A stretch of DNA of 64,000 nucleotides, from assembly GCA_947561395.2 (NCBI GenBank), contig OX387182.1:32729949-32793948 (forward strand), in the 5' to 3' direction. Shown in pieces: positions 46,552-56,357 of the stretch (positions are counted from its first letter, which is position 1; every line of letters begins with the position of its first letter). The position numbers and the translations under genes are program-made. Below the pieces are notes generated by a model. It was not told the DNA's origin and ran no database searches. It saw only the letters and a program-made list of their open reading frames with translations. This DNA is from Buxus sempervirens. Its lineage: Eukaryota; Streptophyta; Magnoliopsida; Buxales; Buxaceae.

Positions 46552-49500
46552 TGGAATGCCCTTTCCCTGAAGGTTTTAATGAGCCTTCGTCTTCAGGGAA
46601 AGATTTTGTAGAAGGCTCTCAAAAAACACAAAAAGATTTTTCAATTTTTTCTAGAAAAGATAGAGTTTTCAAAAAGGTCCAAACCATTTATGAACCATAT
46701 AAGCAAACGGAATTGGAGCAAGATGAGTATGACTTCGACCTTGAGCTCGACTTTGACCTAATGGGGGTTGAAGAAGAGACCGAGGACGAAGAAGACGACG
46801 TTCCAAAAGAAATCACATATCAATTAGAGCGTCATGAAAAGGGGGTCCAACCCAATATTGAAGAGACCATATCAATAAACCTAAGGACCGAAGATGACCC
46901 AAAAATAGTGAAGATTGGGGTATGTCTATCTGAGGTACAGCGGGAAGAAATGATACGATTCTTGGCTAATTATGATGATGTGTTTGCATGGTCGTATCGG
47001 GATATGCCGGGGTTAGACACAGATATGGTGGTGCATAGGCTACCCATTCTACCAGATGCCAAGCCAGTTAAGCAGAAACTGAGAAGGTTAAAACCTGAAT
47101 GGACATTGAAAGTCAAAGATGAAGTGGTTAAGCAATTCCAAGCTGGGTTCTTAGCAGTCTCCACTTACCCTGAATGGCTTGCAAATATAGTGTCAGTACC
47201 AAAGAAGGATGGAAATGTCAGAATGTGTGTAGACTACAGAGACTTGAATAAGGCAAGTCCAAAGGATGATTTTCCACTTCCACACATAGACATATTGGTG
47301 GACAACACTGCGGTACATATCCTGTTCTCATTCATGGACGGGTTTTCTGGGTATAATCAGATTAAGATGGCTAAGGAAGACCAAGAGAAGACAGCCTTTA
47401 TCACCCCTTGGGGTACCTTCCATTACACTATCATGCCATTTGGGCTTAAGAACGCTGGGGCAACCTACCAACGGGCCATGACAGCCTTATTCGATGATAT
47501 GATCCATAAGGAAATGGAGGTTTATGTGGATGATATGATAGCCAAATCAAGTGAAGAAGAAGACCACTTGATCAATTTGAAGAAGGTATTTGACCGGCTT
47601 TGGAAATACAGTCTAAGGCTTAACCCTGCAAAATGTGTCTTTGGGGCTACATCAGGGAAATTATTGGGCTTTATAGTAAGTAGAAGGGGAATTGAGATAG
47701 TCCCAGCTAAAGCTAAAGCAATCATTGAAATGCCATCACCTAGAACCGAGAGGGAAGTTCGGGGTTTTCTTGGAAGGATTCAGTACATAAGCCGGTTCAT
47801 AGCACAGCTCACCGCCATCTGTCAACCAATTTTCAAGCTTCTAAGAAAGAATAACCCGACAGTTTGGAATGACGATTGCCAAGAAGCCTTTGACACAATA
47901 AAGGAATATTTGTTGAACCCACCTATGCTAGTACCACCAACTCCAGGAAGACCATTGATTTTATACTTGTCAGTTTTGGAGACGTCAATGGGGTGTGTCT
48001 TAGGACAGCATGATAATACAGGCAGAAAGGAGAGGGCGATTTACTACCTGAGTAAGAAATTTACAGAATATGAAGCAAAATATTCCCCTCTAGAAAAGAC
48101 TTGTTGTGCTTTAGTGTGGGCAACTCAAAGACTGAGGCATTATTTCCTTAGTCATTCCACCTTATTGATATCCCGAATGGACCCTTTGAAGTATCTATTT
48201 GAGAAACCAGCTTTAACTGGCAGAACAGCGAAGTGGCAGTTATTACTCTCTGAATTTGACCTCACCTATATCACGCAGAAAGCCATTAAAGGTCAAGCCA
48301 TAGCTGATCACTTAGCTGCACACCCTTTACCAGAATACCAACCCTTGAAGACCAACTTCCTTGATGAGGCAATCCTATTTGCTGAAGAAGAAGAAGGTGA
48401 AAGCTCTTGGCAAATGTTCTTTGATGGGGCCGCCAATATGAATGGAAATGGAATAGGGGCTGTTTTGATCAAGCCAGATGGGGCACATATCCCAATCGCA
48501 GTAAAGCTAAGGTTCCAATGTACAAACAATATAGCAGAGTATGAAGCATGCATAATTGGATTGCAAGCCGCCTTAGACCATGAAGTAGAGGAACTTGACG
48601 TATATGGGGATTCGAGTCTTATCATCTTCCAAACAACTGGTGAATGGAAAACCAAGGATCACAAATTGATCCCCTATCACCAGTATTTGGAAGAAATAAG
48701 CAATAAATTTACTCGAATTTCCTTCAATTATATGCCAAGGGCCAAAAATCAGTTTGCGGATGCTCTAGCAACATTGGCTTCAATGGTCAGTATGCCAGAA
48801 GGTGTTGATATTAGACCACTGGAAATTGAAGTCAGAGATGAACCAGCTTATTGCCTTGTTTTAGAAGAAACCCCAGAAGAAGAAGTACCATGGTTTCAAG
48901 ATATTAAGAACTTCTTAAGTAATCGGAGTTTGCCAGAAAATGTCACTTCTACAGAGAAAAGAACAATACAAAGATTGGCAGGACAGTTCTTACTAAGTGG
49001 TGGGCAGTTGTACAAAAGATCACATAATGATATACTACTTAAATGTGTTGCCAAGACCGAGTCAGAAAGGCTAGTTGAAACTGTACATGGAGGAGTGTGT
49101 GGACCTCATATGAACGGGCACATGCTCGCCAAGAAGATTCTGCTATTGAGATATTACTGGTCGACTATGGAGCATGATTGCTATATACACGTCAAAAGGT
49201 GTCATTTATGCCAAGTGTACGCGGATAACAAGAATGCACCCCCAAGTGAATTACACAGTATGACATCTCCGTGGCCTTTCTCCATGTGGGGTATAGACGT
49301 CATTGGAATGATCTCTCCAAAGGCATCAAATGGACACAGGTTTATACTTGTAGCAATTGATTACTTCACCAAGTGGGTAGAGGCAGCTTCATATGCAAAC
49401 ATTACAAGTAGCCACATTTTGAAATTCTTGAAGCACAATATCATTTGTCGCTACGGTTTGCCAAGTGCCATAGTAATAGACAGTGCTTCAAACCTTAAGA

Positions 49501-50138
49501 ACAAAGACATGAGGAAGATGTGTGAACAATTTCAGATTACTCATCATAAGTCAGCTCCTTATAGACCAAAGATGAATGGGGCAGTAGAAGCAGCAAATAA
49601 GAATATAAAGAAGATTATTCAAAAGATGGTAGTAAGTTTCAAAGATTGGCATGAAATGCTGCCACTGGCCCTACATGCTTACAGAACCTCAATTCGAACT
49701 TCTACAGGGGCAACCCCGTACTCTTTAGTATATGGAATGGAAGCAGTTTTACCAGTGGAAGTGGAAATACCTTCACTAAGAGTGCTAATGGAAGTTGAAT
49801 TAGAAGAAGCTGAATGGATACAATCAAGACATGATCAACTCAATCTAATAGAGGAAAAGCGATTAAAAGCGCTTTACCATGGCCAATTGTATCAGAAGAG
49901 AATGGCCAGGGCTTACAATAAGAAGGTGAAGCCCAGAACTTTCCAAGAAGGAAATTTAGTAGTGAAGAAAATCTTACCTTTTTTGGAAGACCCTCGTGGA
50001 AAATTCAAACCAAATTGGGAAGGACCTTATGTGGTCAAGAAGGTCCTATCAGGAGGTGCTCTCATCTTAACAGAAATGGATGGGAAAGATTTTCCTGAGC
50101 CAATTAACTCTGATGCAGTAAAGAGATATTTTCCATGA
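46512..50138 (+). CDS. pol: Tat-lineage pol: RT, two RNase H domains, integrase (intact frame)
   Basis: One uninterrupted 1208-residue frame, the only long intact coding sequence here. RT carries MPFGLKNAGATYQ and the catalytic YVDD at about residue 337. The gypsy RNase H covers about 480-565. The second, Tat-specific RNase H starts near 635 (FDGAANMNG, EYEACI, GDSS, FADALA). The integrase has an HHCC finger (VHGGV, MNGHMLAKK, CHLCQ; 855-910) and a core with catalytic Asp in AIDYFTKW (~950), Asp in VIDSAS (~985) and Glu in GAVEAAN. The last two have exactly 35 residues between them. A WEGPYVV module lies near 1168. Normally it would be made as part of a Gag-Pol polyprotein. The in-frame Met at 46512 is only the ORF boundary, and the frame joins the linker across the A-run shift. 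Confidence 0.95.
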   Translation: MANRHGFQKKTPLVECPFPEGFNEPSSSGKDFVEGSQKTQKDFSIFSRKDRVFKKVQTIYEPYKQTELEQDEYDFDLELDFDLMGVEEETEDEEDDVPKEITYQLERHEKGVQPNIEETISINLRTEDDPKIVKIGVCLSEVQREEMIRFLANYDDVFAWSYRDMPGLDTDMVVHRLPILPDAKPVKQKLRRLKPEWTLKVKDEVVKQFQAGFLAVSTYPEWLANIVSVPKKDGNVRMCVDYRDLNKASPKDDFPLPHIDILVDNTAVHILFSFMDGFSGYNQIKMAKEDQEKTAFITPWGTFHYTIMPFGLKNAGATYQRAMTALFDDMIHKEMEVYVDDMIAKSSEEEDHLINLKKVFDRLWKYSLRLNPAKCVFGATSGKLLGFIVSRRGIEIVPAKAKAIIEMPSPRTEREVRGFLGRIQYISRFIAQLTAICQPIFKLLRKNNPTVWNDDCQEAFDTIKEYLLNPPMLVPPTPGRPLILYLSVLETSMGCVLGQHDNTGRKERAIYYLSKKFTEYEAKYSPLEKTCCALVWATQRLRHYFLSHSTLLISRMDPLKYLFEKPALTGRTAKWQLLLSEFDLTYITQKAIKGQAIADHLAAHPLPEYQPLKTNFLDEAILFAEEEEGESSWQMFFDGAANMNGNGIGAVLIKPDGAHIPIAVKLRFQCTNNIAEYEACIIGLQAALDHEVEELDVYGDSSLIIFQTTGEWKTKDHKLIPYHQYLEEISNKFTRISFNYMPRAKNQFADALATLASMVSMPEGVDIRPLEIEVRDEPAYCLVLEETPEEEVPWFQDIKNFLSNRSLPENVTSTEKRTIQRLAGQFLLSGGQLYKRSHNDILLKCVAKTESERLVETVHGGVCGPHMNGHMLAKKILLLRYYWSTMEHDCYIHVKRCHLCQVYADNKNAPPSELHSMTSPWPFSMWGIDVIGMISPKASNGHRFILVAIDYFTKWVEAASYANITSSHILKFLKHNIICRYGLPSAIVIDSASNLKNKDMRKMCEQFQITHHKSAPYRPKMNGAVEAANKNIKKIIQKMVVSFKDWHEMLPLALHAYRTSIRTSTGATPYSLVYGMEAVLPVEVEIPSLRVLMEVELEEAEWIQSRHDQLNLIEEKRLKALYHGQLYQKRMARAYNKKVKPRTFQEGNLVVKKILPFLEDPRGKFKPNWEGPYVVKKVLSGGALILTEMDGKDFPEPINSDAVKRYFP

Positions 50139-50151
50139 ATGAATATTACTA
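50139..50151 (+). other. Truncation point of Tat unit 2
   Basis: About 13 bp after the pol stop the sequence switches to the Tekay-like LTR (GGAGAAACC at 50152, equal to 28119). The 3' untranslated region, polypurine tract and 3' LTR are absent. Confidence 0.85.
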
Positions 50152-53100
50152 GGAGAAACCGGAGTGAGAATAAATCTCAACAAGTAGCAAGGTGCATGCA
50201 TGAAATCAGTCCATGTTTATAAAATAAGTCATGAGGTGTACGATTAAATCAACAACAACATCAACAAAGATAATTCCAAAGTTTAAATCCAATCCCATTA
50301 ATATTTTCAAATCATATTTCAATAACAATACCGATAAAACATCGAATGGTCAATGTCATGACTATTGTTTGAATTGATTAATTGACATGTCAAGTAGACA
50401 CTCCACACCTCCATGTACACAGTTCCGGCCTACTCAGGGTTTCGAACACTCTGAAATGACGGCCTACTCAGGGTTTTGTCATCCAATGCCGGCCTACGCC
50501 CCGGGTTTCGGCATTGACAACCAGGCCTACTCAGGGTTTCTGGTTGCTCTACACCGGTAGTGGCAACACACAAGGCCATGCAATTACATTAATAAACAAT
50601 ACCATCACATTACTAAGCTTAGACATGGATCCAGGACAAGCTAAACCAAAATAGCAAACCTATAATCTCAACTCTGACATCACAATAAAGCAATACGTTC
50701 AACATCATGTATAACTCAACACAGCTCACCACATGTCCCTCTGGACCAGAACAGTACCTCATGTACTTTCTGTATTTCCTCAAATCTCATAACACATGAC
50801 CATTGGTAATAAAACTCATTTACTCACACCAAGAGAAATCTTTACAATACATTTCAGAACTTGCAATCAAGTAAAACCAGGATTAAATAAATTCTCAAAC
50901 AAGTACAGCATTTAAACAAAAAGAAAACTAAATCAGGAACTCCTAGTGTTAGAAACAATAACATCACCTACCGATAGCCCTAAAATTCACTTTGAAAGCT
51001 CCTAAGAATTTCCAGAAATTCCACTAAATATTCTCAGAGAAATTGAACAGCTAATAATGTTTCTAAAATCTTAAACAAGTCATTAGTTAAGTACTTGAAC
51101 CCTCAAATCATCAAAATCTAGCTTGGTTTGGTCAAAAATTCATTTCGGCAAAGTATATGGCTTTGCGCTGACCTCTAGCGCTAGGTGCGAGGTCGGCGAC
51201 AACTCAATGGTAAAATACACTTCGCGCTTACCTAAAATATACTAGGTGTGAGCTAGGCGCAAGATAGGCGTGAAATCGGCGATACTGAAATCATACTTTG
51301 CGCGGACTCAAAACAGTAGGCACGAGATGAGGCGAGCTTGGCGGTAAGGGACTTTAGTTCTCGCGCTGACTAAAACCAGTTGGCGCTAGGTAGGCGCCAA
51401 CCCGGTGGATACTACCTCCGATTTTCAAGTCTCTGTTAATGCCAAATCTCTATGACTGACTGAAATTTTTAGGTCTGTAACAATTTTCTTAGTCTCCTAC
51501 TATTCCCAGAAGATGTTTAAACACGTTTCGAAATTATTCTAAACACATTAACATTTATCTCTAAAAATCCTTTCGAAAACTCTCGGTCGAAATTGTATTT
51601 CCCAGAAACTTATGCAACACGAATAACTCACTGATTAAAACCAAAAACCCCGATTTAAAACGATGCTACTCACATCTTGGTAATTGAAATTTAACTAAGG
51701 TTTCTTTCTAATTCAACCCACCCATGAACAACACTTTTCTTGATTCTTAAAAAGAGATTCAAATCACTAAATCAAAACTTTATAAACATCTAACTTTTCC
51801 AATGAAATCCAACTTAAGAACCAATACGATCAATCATAAAAAACACAAGAAAATATGCAGTTCCTCCAGTTTCAAGTGTTTGCTACTTGCCTTTTTTATG
51901 AACCCAAATTTTTCAGAACTTCTTCTGTGCCGGTTTTGGGAGCTCGACCGAACCCCTCTAAACTTCTTAAATTTCGATCTCCACCGTTCCGTTTGAAGTC
52001 CTCCATGAGTACAACAAAACCCTAAAATTGGAGCTCATTCCAACGGTTGGATCTTTCTATCTCACCGTTCGAAGTTGGCTAGTCGGCCATCTCTGCAACT
52101 CCTTTTTCTTCCAAAATCTGATTTTCCACCAACTTCTGGGTTAATTTGCACCACCTTAGACTCATCCAAATCCAATCTTCACCGTTCAGATTAAATTATC
52201 TCATATATAGAGCATAACCTCCAGATTTCATGACGATCCAACGACTAGATCTCCAGGGATCGTCGCTCAACGTCTGCTGGTTGGACCTCTGCATAACCTC
52301 CCCTTTTCCTTTCTTCCCTCTCTTCTCTCTTCTCTTCTTTCCTTTATTTTTCTCCCAAGCCCAAGCATGAATTTTCTTCTCTTTCCTCTTTATTTTTGAC
52401 TTGCTAAAAACCTTAAACCTTTCCTAGACCTCCCCTTTTATAAGCTCTCTTAATTAGAAGTCCCACTAGGTTTAGAAGACTTTCTAAATAGGATTCCCAC
52501 TCTTAATTGGAAACCTCCCCATCTTAACCCTCATTCTAATTCCTCTTTTAAGTATCTTATATAAGAGAAAGATTTATTTTAATTTATTTTCGTGCTAATT
52601 AAATTTCTTATTTTAAACTATTACAAAAACACCCCAAAGCTCCTCTTATCCTCAAACTTAAGGCTCCTTTATCAACCATAATCACCAATATACCCTTTTT
52701 CCTACTTTTAAGCCATAATTTACTATTTAAATTCAAACCCAACCCAAATTAAGTCTAGTTAAATATTTCAAGTCTAATAATTATTTAATTACTCAATATA
52801 TTAATTGGGCTGATTAGAAAATGACTAAAATACCTTTTCCTTGAAATTCCATACTTAACCTTTGAATCTTTTTCCAAAAATTCCCCTCTTTATTCTTCAC
52901 ATCAATCTTAACCATATAATGTACTTGGATTAATACCTATCTTCTCCAATCCTTTATATTTCATTTCCTCTCCCAATTTATCCAAATCAACCTTGCTCTT
53001 TCCTATTTAAATGAAGGCACTATTTAATTTCCTAATTACTCAAAGTTATTGTTTATTTATTTAGTTACTAATATCTCTTTGGATCATAATATTATTCTTC

Positions 53101-53181
53101 CAATATCTAAATTGAATCTTAACTTCTCAATATTTAGGATTATTTAATTTACTTTATTTTAGGAAAATCCGGGGTTTTACA
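50152..53181 (-). mobile_element. Right LTR piece of the 27854-53181 element
   Basis: The first 586 bp repeat 28119-28704. The rest, to 53181, is present only here. It includes a hairpin cluster (50424-50543), GC-rich inverted words (51172-51420) and the intron-like donor (51673, minus). A pyrimidine-rich plus strand lies at 52300-52700 and an AT-rich end near 53181. No gene is supported. Confidence 0.83.
50424..50543 (-). repeat. Four-hairpin cluster
   Basis: Paralogue of 28391-28510. Arms ATGAC/GTCAT, CAATGCC/GGCATTG and CCAG/CTGG are kept. The first pair is damaged (TCCG/CGAA). Confidence 0.88.
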
Positions 53182-53186
53182 GGAGG

Positions 53187-54207
53187 TGCATGTTATCACA
53201 AGGAAAATATAACGAGAACTTCATAGAGAATTTCTTTTGGATGGTAGTTTGCGATCGATTCTAACAAAGAAGGTAGTGAAAATAGATGTGGTAATAAATG
53301 TGAGAATTACTTCTAGGAATTGAAGTTACAATTGTCTATAGCTTTAGTTTTCGTTATGATTTTGCTAGTAAGGATTTCTATAACTAAAGAGATGCCTTCC
53401 AAGTTGGTTTTGGTTGTGTGAATGATGCAATTGGAAAATGGGTACTTTGTACTCTATGATTGATTGTATCCTCCAGAAGGGAATTGTTACACTTATAATC
53501 TATGTTGGTAACTATAGGGGAGGCATTTAAGTTTTGGGTGGCATGGTTATATTAAGGTAAGGTTAGAGATTTTTTTTTTTAAATCTAAAAGTTGATGATA
53601 TATTCTATTTAGGTGAAAGTTTTAATGAGATAGAGGAGTTGGAGGGAATCAGTGTGGCCATATGATCTAATCTAAAAATTTTCATTATTATTTGGCTCAC
53701 GATATCCTAGTCCCTTTATATAAGGCGATGGAATTGCATGGGTGCTCACAGGAAGAACACCTCCATTAGCACACATGGTGGTGGATTGAGTTCAGCACAG
53801 GTTGTGTGAAGTTTGTTTTGGTTTAGTATTCGTGGGAGAGATAAATATCAGATTCAAATTGATGCACATCAGAGAATTAATAAAGAAAGGGGAAGAGATT
53901 GCTGGAGACTTGGCTTCAAGAATAGTTTATTGAGGTTTAGAGGCAATGCCTAGGTGCGGAATAATGCGAAGCTTAGTAAATTAATATTTCGAGATCAGCT
54001 AGTTTAGATATTGAGTTTGTCATGAGCAGGTGTTGCAAATCATAGTGAGGAATTAGCGAATGTGTTTGTGGTAGAATCATGTAAGGGAGTGATATAAACA
54101 AGTGCTATTAACAAAGAAGTGAAGGAGATGCCTAGGATATACTCAAATTTGGTTATCATTTCATGATGTGAAATTTCGAGGACGAAATTTTTTGAAGGAG
54201 GGGAGAA
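53187..54207 (+). mobile_element. Right internal domain and polypurine tract of the Tekay-like element
   Basis: Continuation of 26877-27853 after the nested insertion. AT-rich, no coding homology recognised. It ends with TTTCGAGGACGAAATTTT and the purine tract before the right LTR. Confidence 0.85.
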
Positions 54208-55922
54208 TGTAAAATCCCGAATTTTAAATAAAATTTAAAAATAAAATATTTGATTTTAATGATTGTTAATTTATTTAATTAGTGGGAAAAATTCAGGAAA
54301 TGGAGAAAGGAATTATTTAGGGTAAAATTTTAAAATTTAGATATAAGGAATTATAATATAAAAAAATTATGATATGGTTATTTGAATTTATTGGTAGGGT
54401 TTGGAGGTGTAGCAGGAAAGGGGTATTTTGGAGATTTTACTAAACTAGGTGAAGAAGGTTGTAAACTCAGATAAGTGGTGATTATGAAAATAAATTAGAT
54501 AATTAATGGTAATATGTATCAAAGTTTATTATAAGTTAATGAGGTGCTAAGGTAGGTGATTAGGTGGAGAATCAATTCTGGGAAAGCTGTGCATGTCGGG
54601 AGTTTTCGTGGGCGAGCGTGCAGCGAATCATGGGTTTAAATTGGTTGAGCACAAAACGTATGGCGAGTATAAATACTTAGCGTATTTTGGAGCAAAGGTA
54701 TTTTGGCACTTTGAACTCGAAGGAATTGGCGATTGGATTTCTAGGGCTTTGGGGAGAAGAGAAGACGCGTCGTGTTCCTGTCGATCAGTACAGAGTGTTC
54801 AGAACCATCTTGCGATCGAAGAAGGAACTGGGCGGAAGATCGATATCGGAGTTTCCGGTTCTAGGAGTTACAGTTGTAGGGATTTGAGCGTATAGCAGGT
54901 GAGTAGCATCATTTTAATTTGTGTTTTGGGTTTTGATTTCTGAGATTTATCCGAACTGCATGTTTGCGAAGGATATTAGTTTCGAACTTGATTATTCGAA
55001 GAGTTTTGATGCATGATCTAAAACGTGTTTAGATTAATTTCGAGTTATGTTTAAACGTCTTTTGGGGATGGTAGAAACATAGGAAAATTGTTACAGAGGC
55101 TTGAAAATAGGACAGTCATAGGAATATTGCATTAACAGTGAGTATATTTTTACCGAGAAGAACAGGGGAGGATTCGCTGGGCTGCCGCCCACTCTTTTTC
55201 CCTTGGCAACAACTTGGTGCAAAGAGTTTTTAGGGTCCACCGAGCTGGCGCCAACCTTCCCAACTCAGCGCACATTCCCTTTTTGGATGCGCTGAGCTCG
55301 TGCTGACCTGGCGCCAACCTCCCAACTCAGCGCACCCACCCAAATTCTAGTTTAACTGCGGCTGACTGTTTTGATCTAAAATTTTTCACTTTAAGGGTTC
55401 GAACACCTACCTAGTAGCTGAACTATCATGCTGGAAATATTATTAATTGGTCGCAACCTCCTAAGATTATTCCGCCAATTATTAGTAGGGTTTATGAGTT
55501 CTTAAAGTCAGGTTTGAAGGGAGGATTGGCCGTCTAATTGCTGTCTTGATGCCATGAGTTAATAGTTCTGTTTTATACATGTTCTACTATTATTTTCCAG
55601 GTTGTGATGTTGTTTAACCGGAGTTTTATCGAACTATATTGTGCTGGGCAGAATTTACAAAAGAGGTTTTCATGTGTTGCTTGTTTACACCGATTGTTTG
55701 AATATTGTCTTTTGGTTTGAATATGCATTGGAGTCTCCAGGGAGGATTGTTTTGGTCCTGAGTGGGCCATGATAAAGGTGATTTTTTTGGTATATTTGCT
55801 GAATTTATTCGATTTAAGGTTTAGCTTGTCCTGGATCCAGAGTCTAAGCTTAGTAATGTGATGGTATTGTTTGTTGGGGTAATTGCATGGCCATGGAGTG
55901 TTGCCACGACCGGTGTAGAGCA

Positions 55923-56041
55923 GCCAGAAACCCTGAGTAGGCTTGGTTGTCAATGCCGATACCCGGAGTAGGTCGGCATTGGATGACGATACCCTGAGTA
56001 GGCCGTCATTTCAGAGTGTCCGATACCCTGAGTAGACCGGA
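55923..56041 (+). repeat. Four-hairpin cluster, sense orientation
   Basis: Arms CCAG/TTGG (G-T at one pair), CAATGCCG/CGGCATTG (perfect 8), ATGACG/CGTCAT (perfect 6) and TCCG/CGGA around ATACCCTGAGTAGGC-like loops. Confidence 0.92.
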
Positions 56042-56268
56042 ACTGTGTACATGGAGGTGTGGATGTCTCTCTGGCATGTTGATTAACCAATCTAAGCAAC
56101 TACGTGACATTGACCACTGTTGGGATTTGTTTTATTTGGCACAATATGTTCTATCCGCTTGTTTATTGGTATTTATGGTTCACCGAATGTGGTTTATCGG
56201 TTATTTGGTATTTGTATTTCTTCCGCCAGTGTAGAGCAGCATCGTGACCCTGAGTGGTTCGGTGTTGT

Positions 56269-56357
56269 CAATGCCAATACCCAGAGTAGGCCGGCATTGG
56301 ATTACAATACCTTGAGTAGGCCGTCATTTCAATATTCGAAACCCTGAGTTGGTTGGA
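56269..56357 (+). repeat. Second hairpin cluster of the right LTR
   Basis: Counterpart of 26199-26287. The first arm pair is still CAATGCC/GGCATTG; the last pair is decayed here but intact (TCCAA/TTGGA) in the left LTR. Confidence 0.82.

Larger units (their letters stand above)
28705..50151 (+). mobile_element. Tat-lineage dimer: LTR, gag-only unit, LTR, gag-pol unit, no 3' LTR
   Basis: Two LTRs of one family (28705-30525 and 38147-42448) are each followed by the same primer site, TGGCGACTCTGCTGGGGA. The first internal domain holds gag fragments and no pol. The second holds gag, protease and a full-length pol. The second LTR is preceded by a polypurine tract, so it closes unit 1 and opens unit 2. 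After the pol stop the sequence turns, within about 13 bp, into the flanking Tekay-like LTR, so unit 2 lacks its 3' LTR. Confidence 0.88.
27854..53181 (-). mobile_element. Rearranged second Tekay-like element, LTR sequences only
   Basis: Plus-strand ends are TGTAACGTCCCG (27854) and GGGGTTTTACA (53181), with a perfect GGAGG duplication on both sides (27849-27853, 53182-53186). Internal landmarks place it on the minus strand. The left piece, 27854-28704, and the right piece, 50152-53181, overlap by 586 bp of the same LTR sequence (28119-28704 against 50152-50737) with about nine differences and no length change. This fits a full element whose left LTR received the Tat insertion and which then lost everything from the Tat 3' end into the right LTR. 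Intron-like borders are at 51673 (donor) and 28109 (acceptor), minus. No coding remains. Confidence 0.83.

Noticed and set aside
28119..50737. 586-bp repeat as a giant target-site duplication
   Set aside because: LTR elements make 4-6-bp duplications; the outer GGAGG copies and LTR identity of the repeat fit two LTRs joined by a deletion.
54593..54895. 100-residue frame in the right Tekay-like LTR
   Set aside because: It lies wholly in LTR sequence, is broken in the left LTR copy (in-frame stop) and ends at the splice-donor-like motif.
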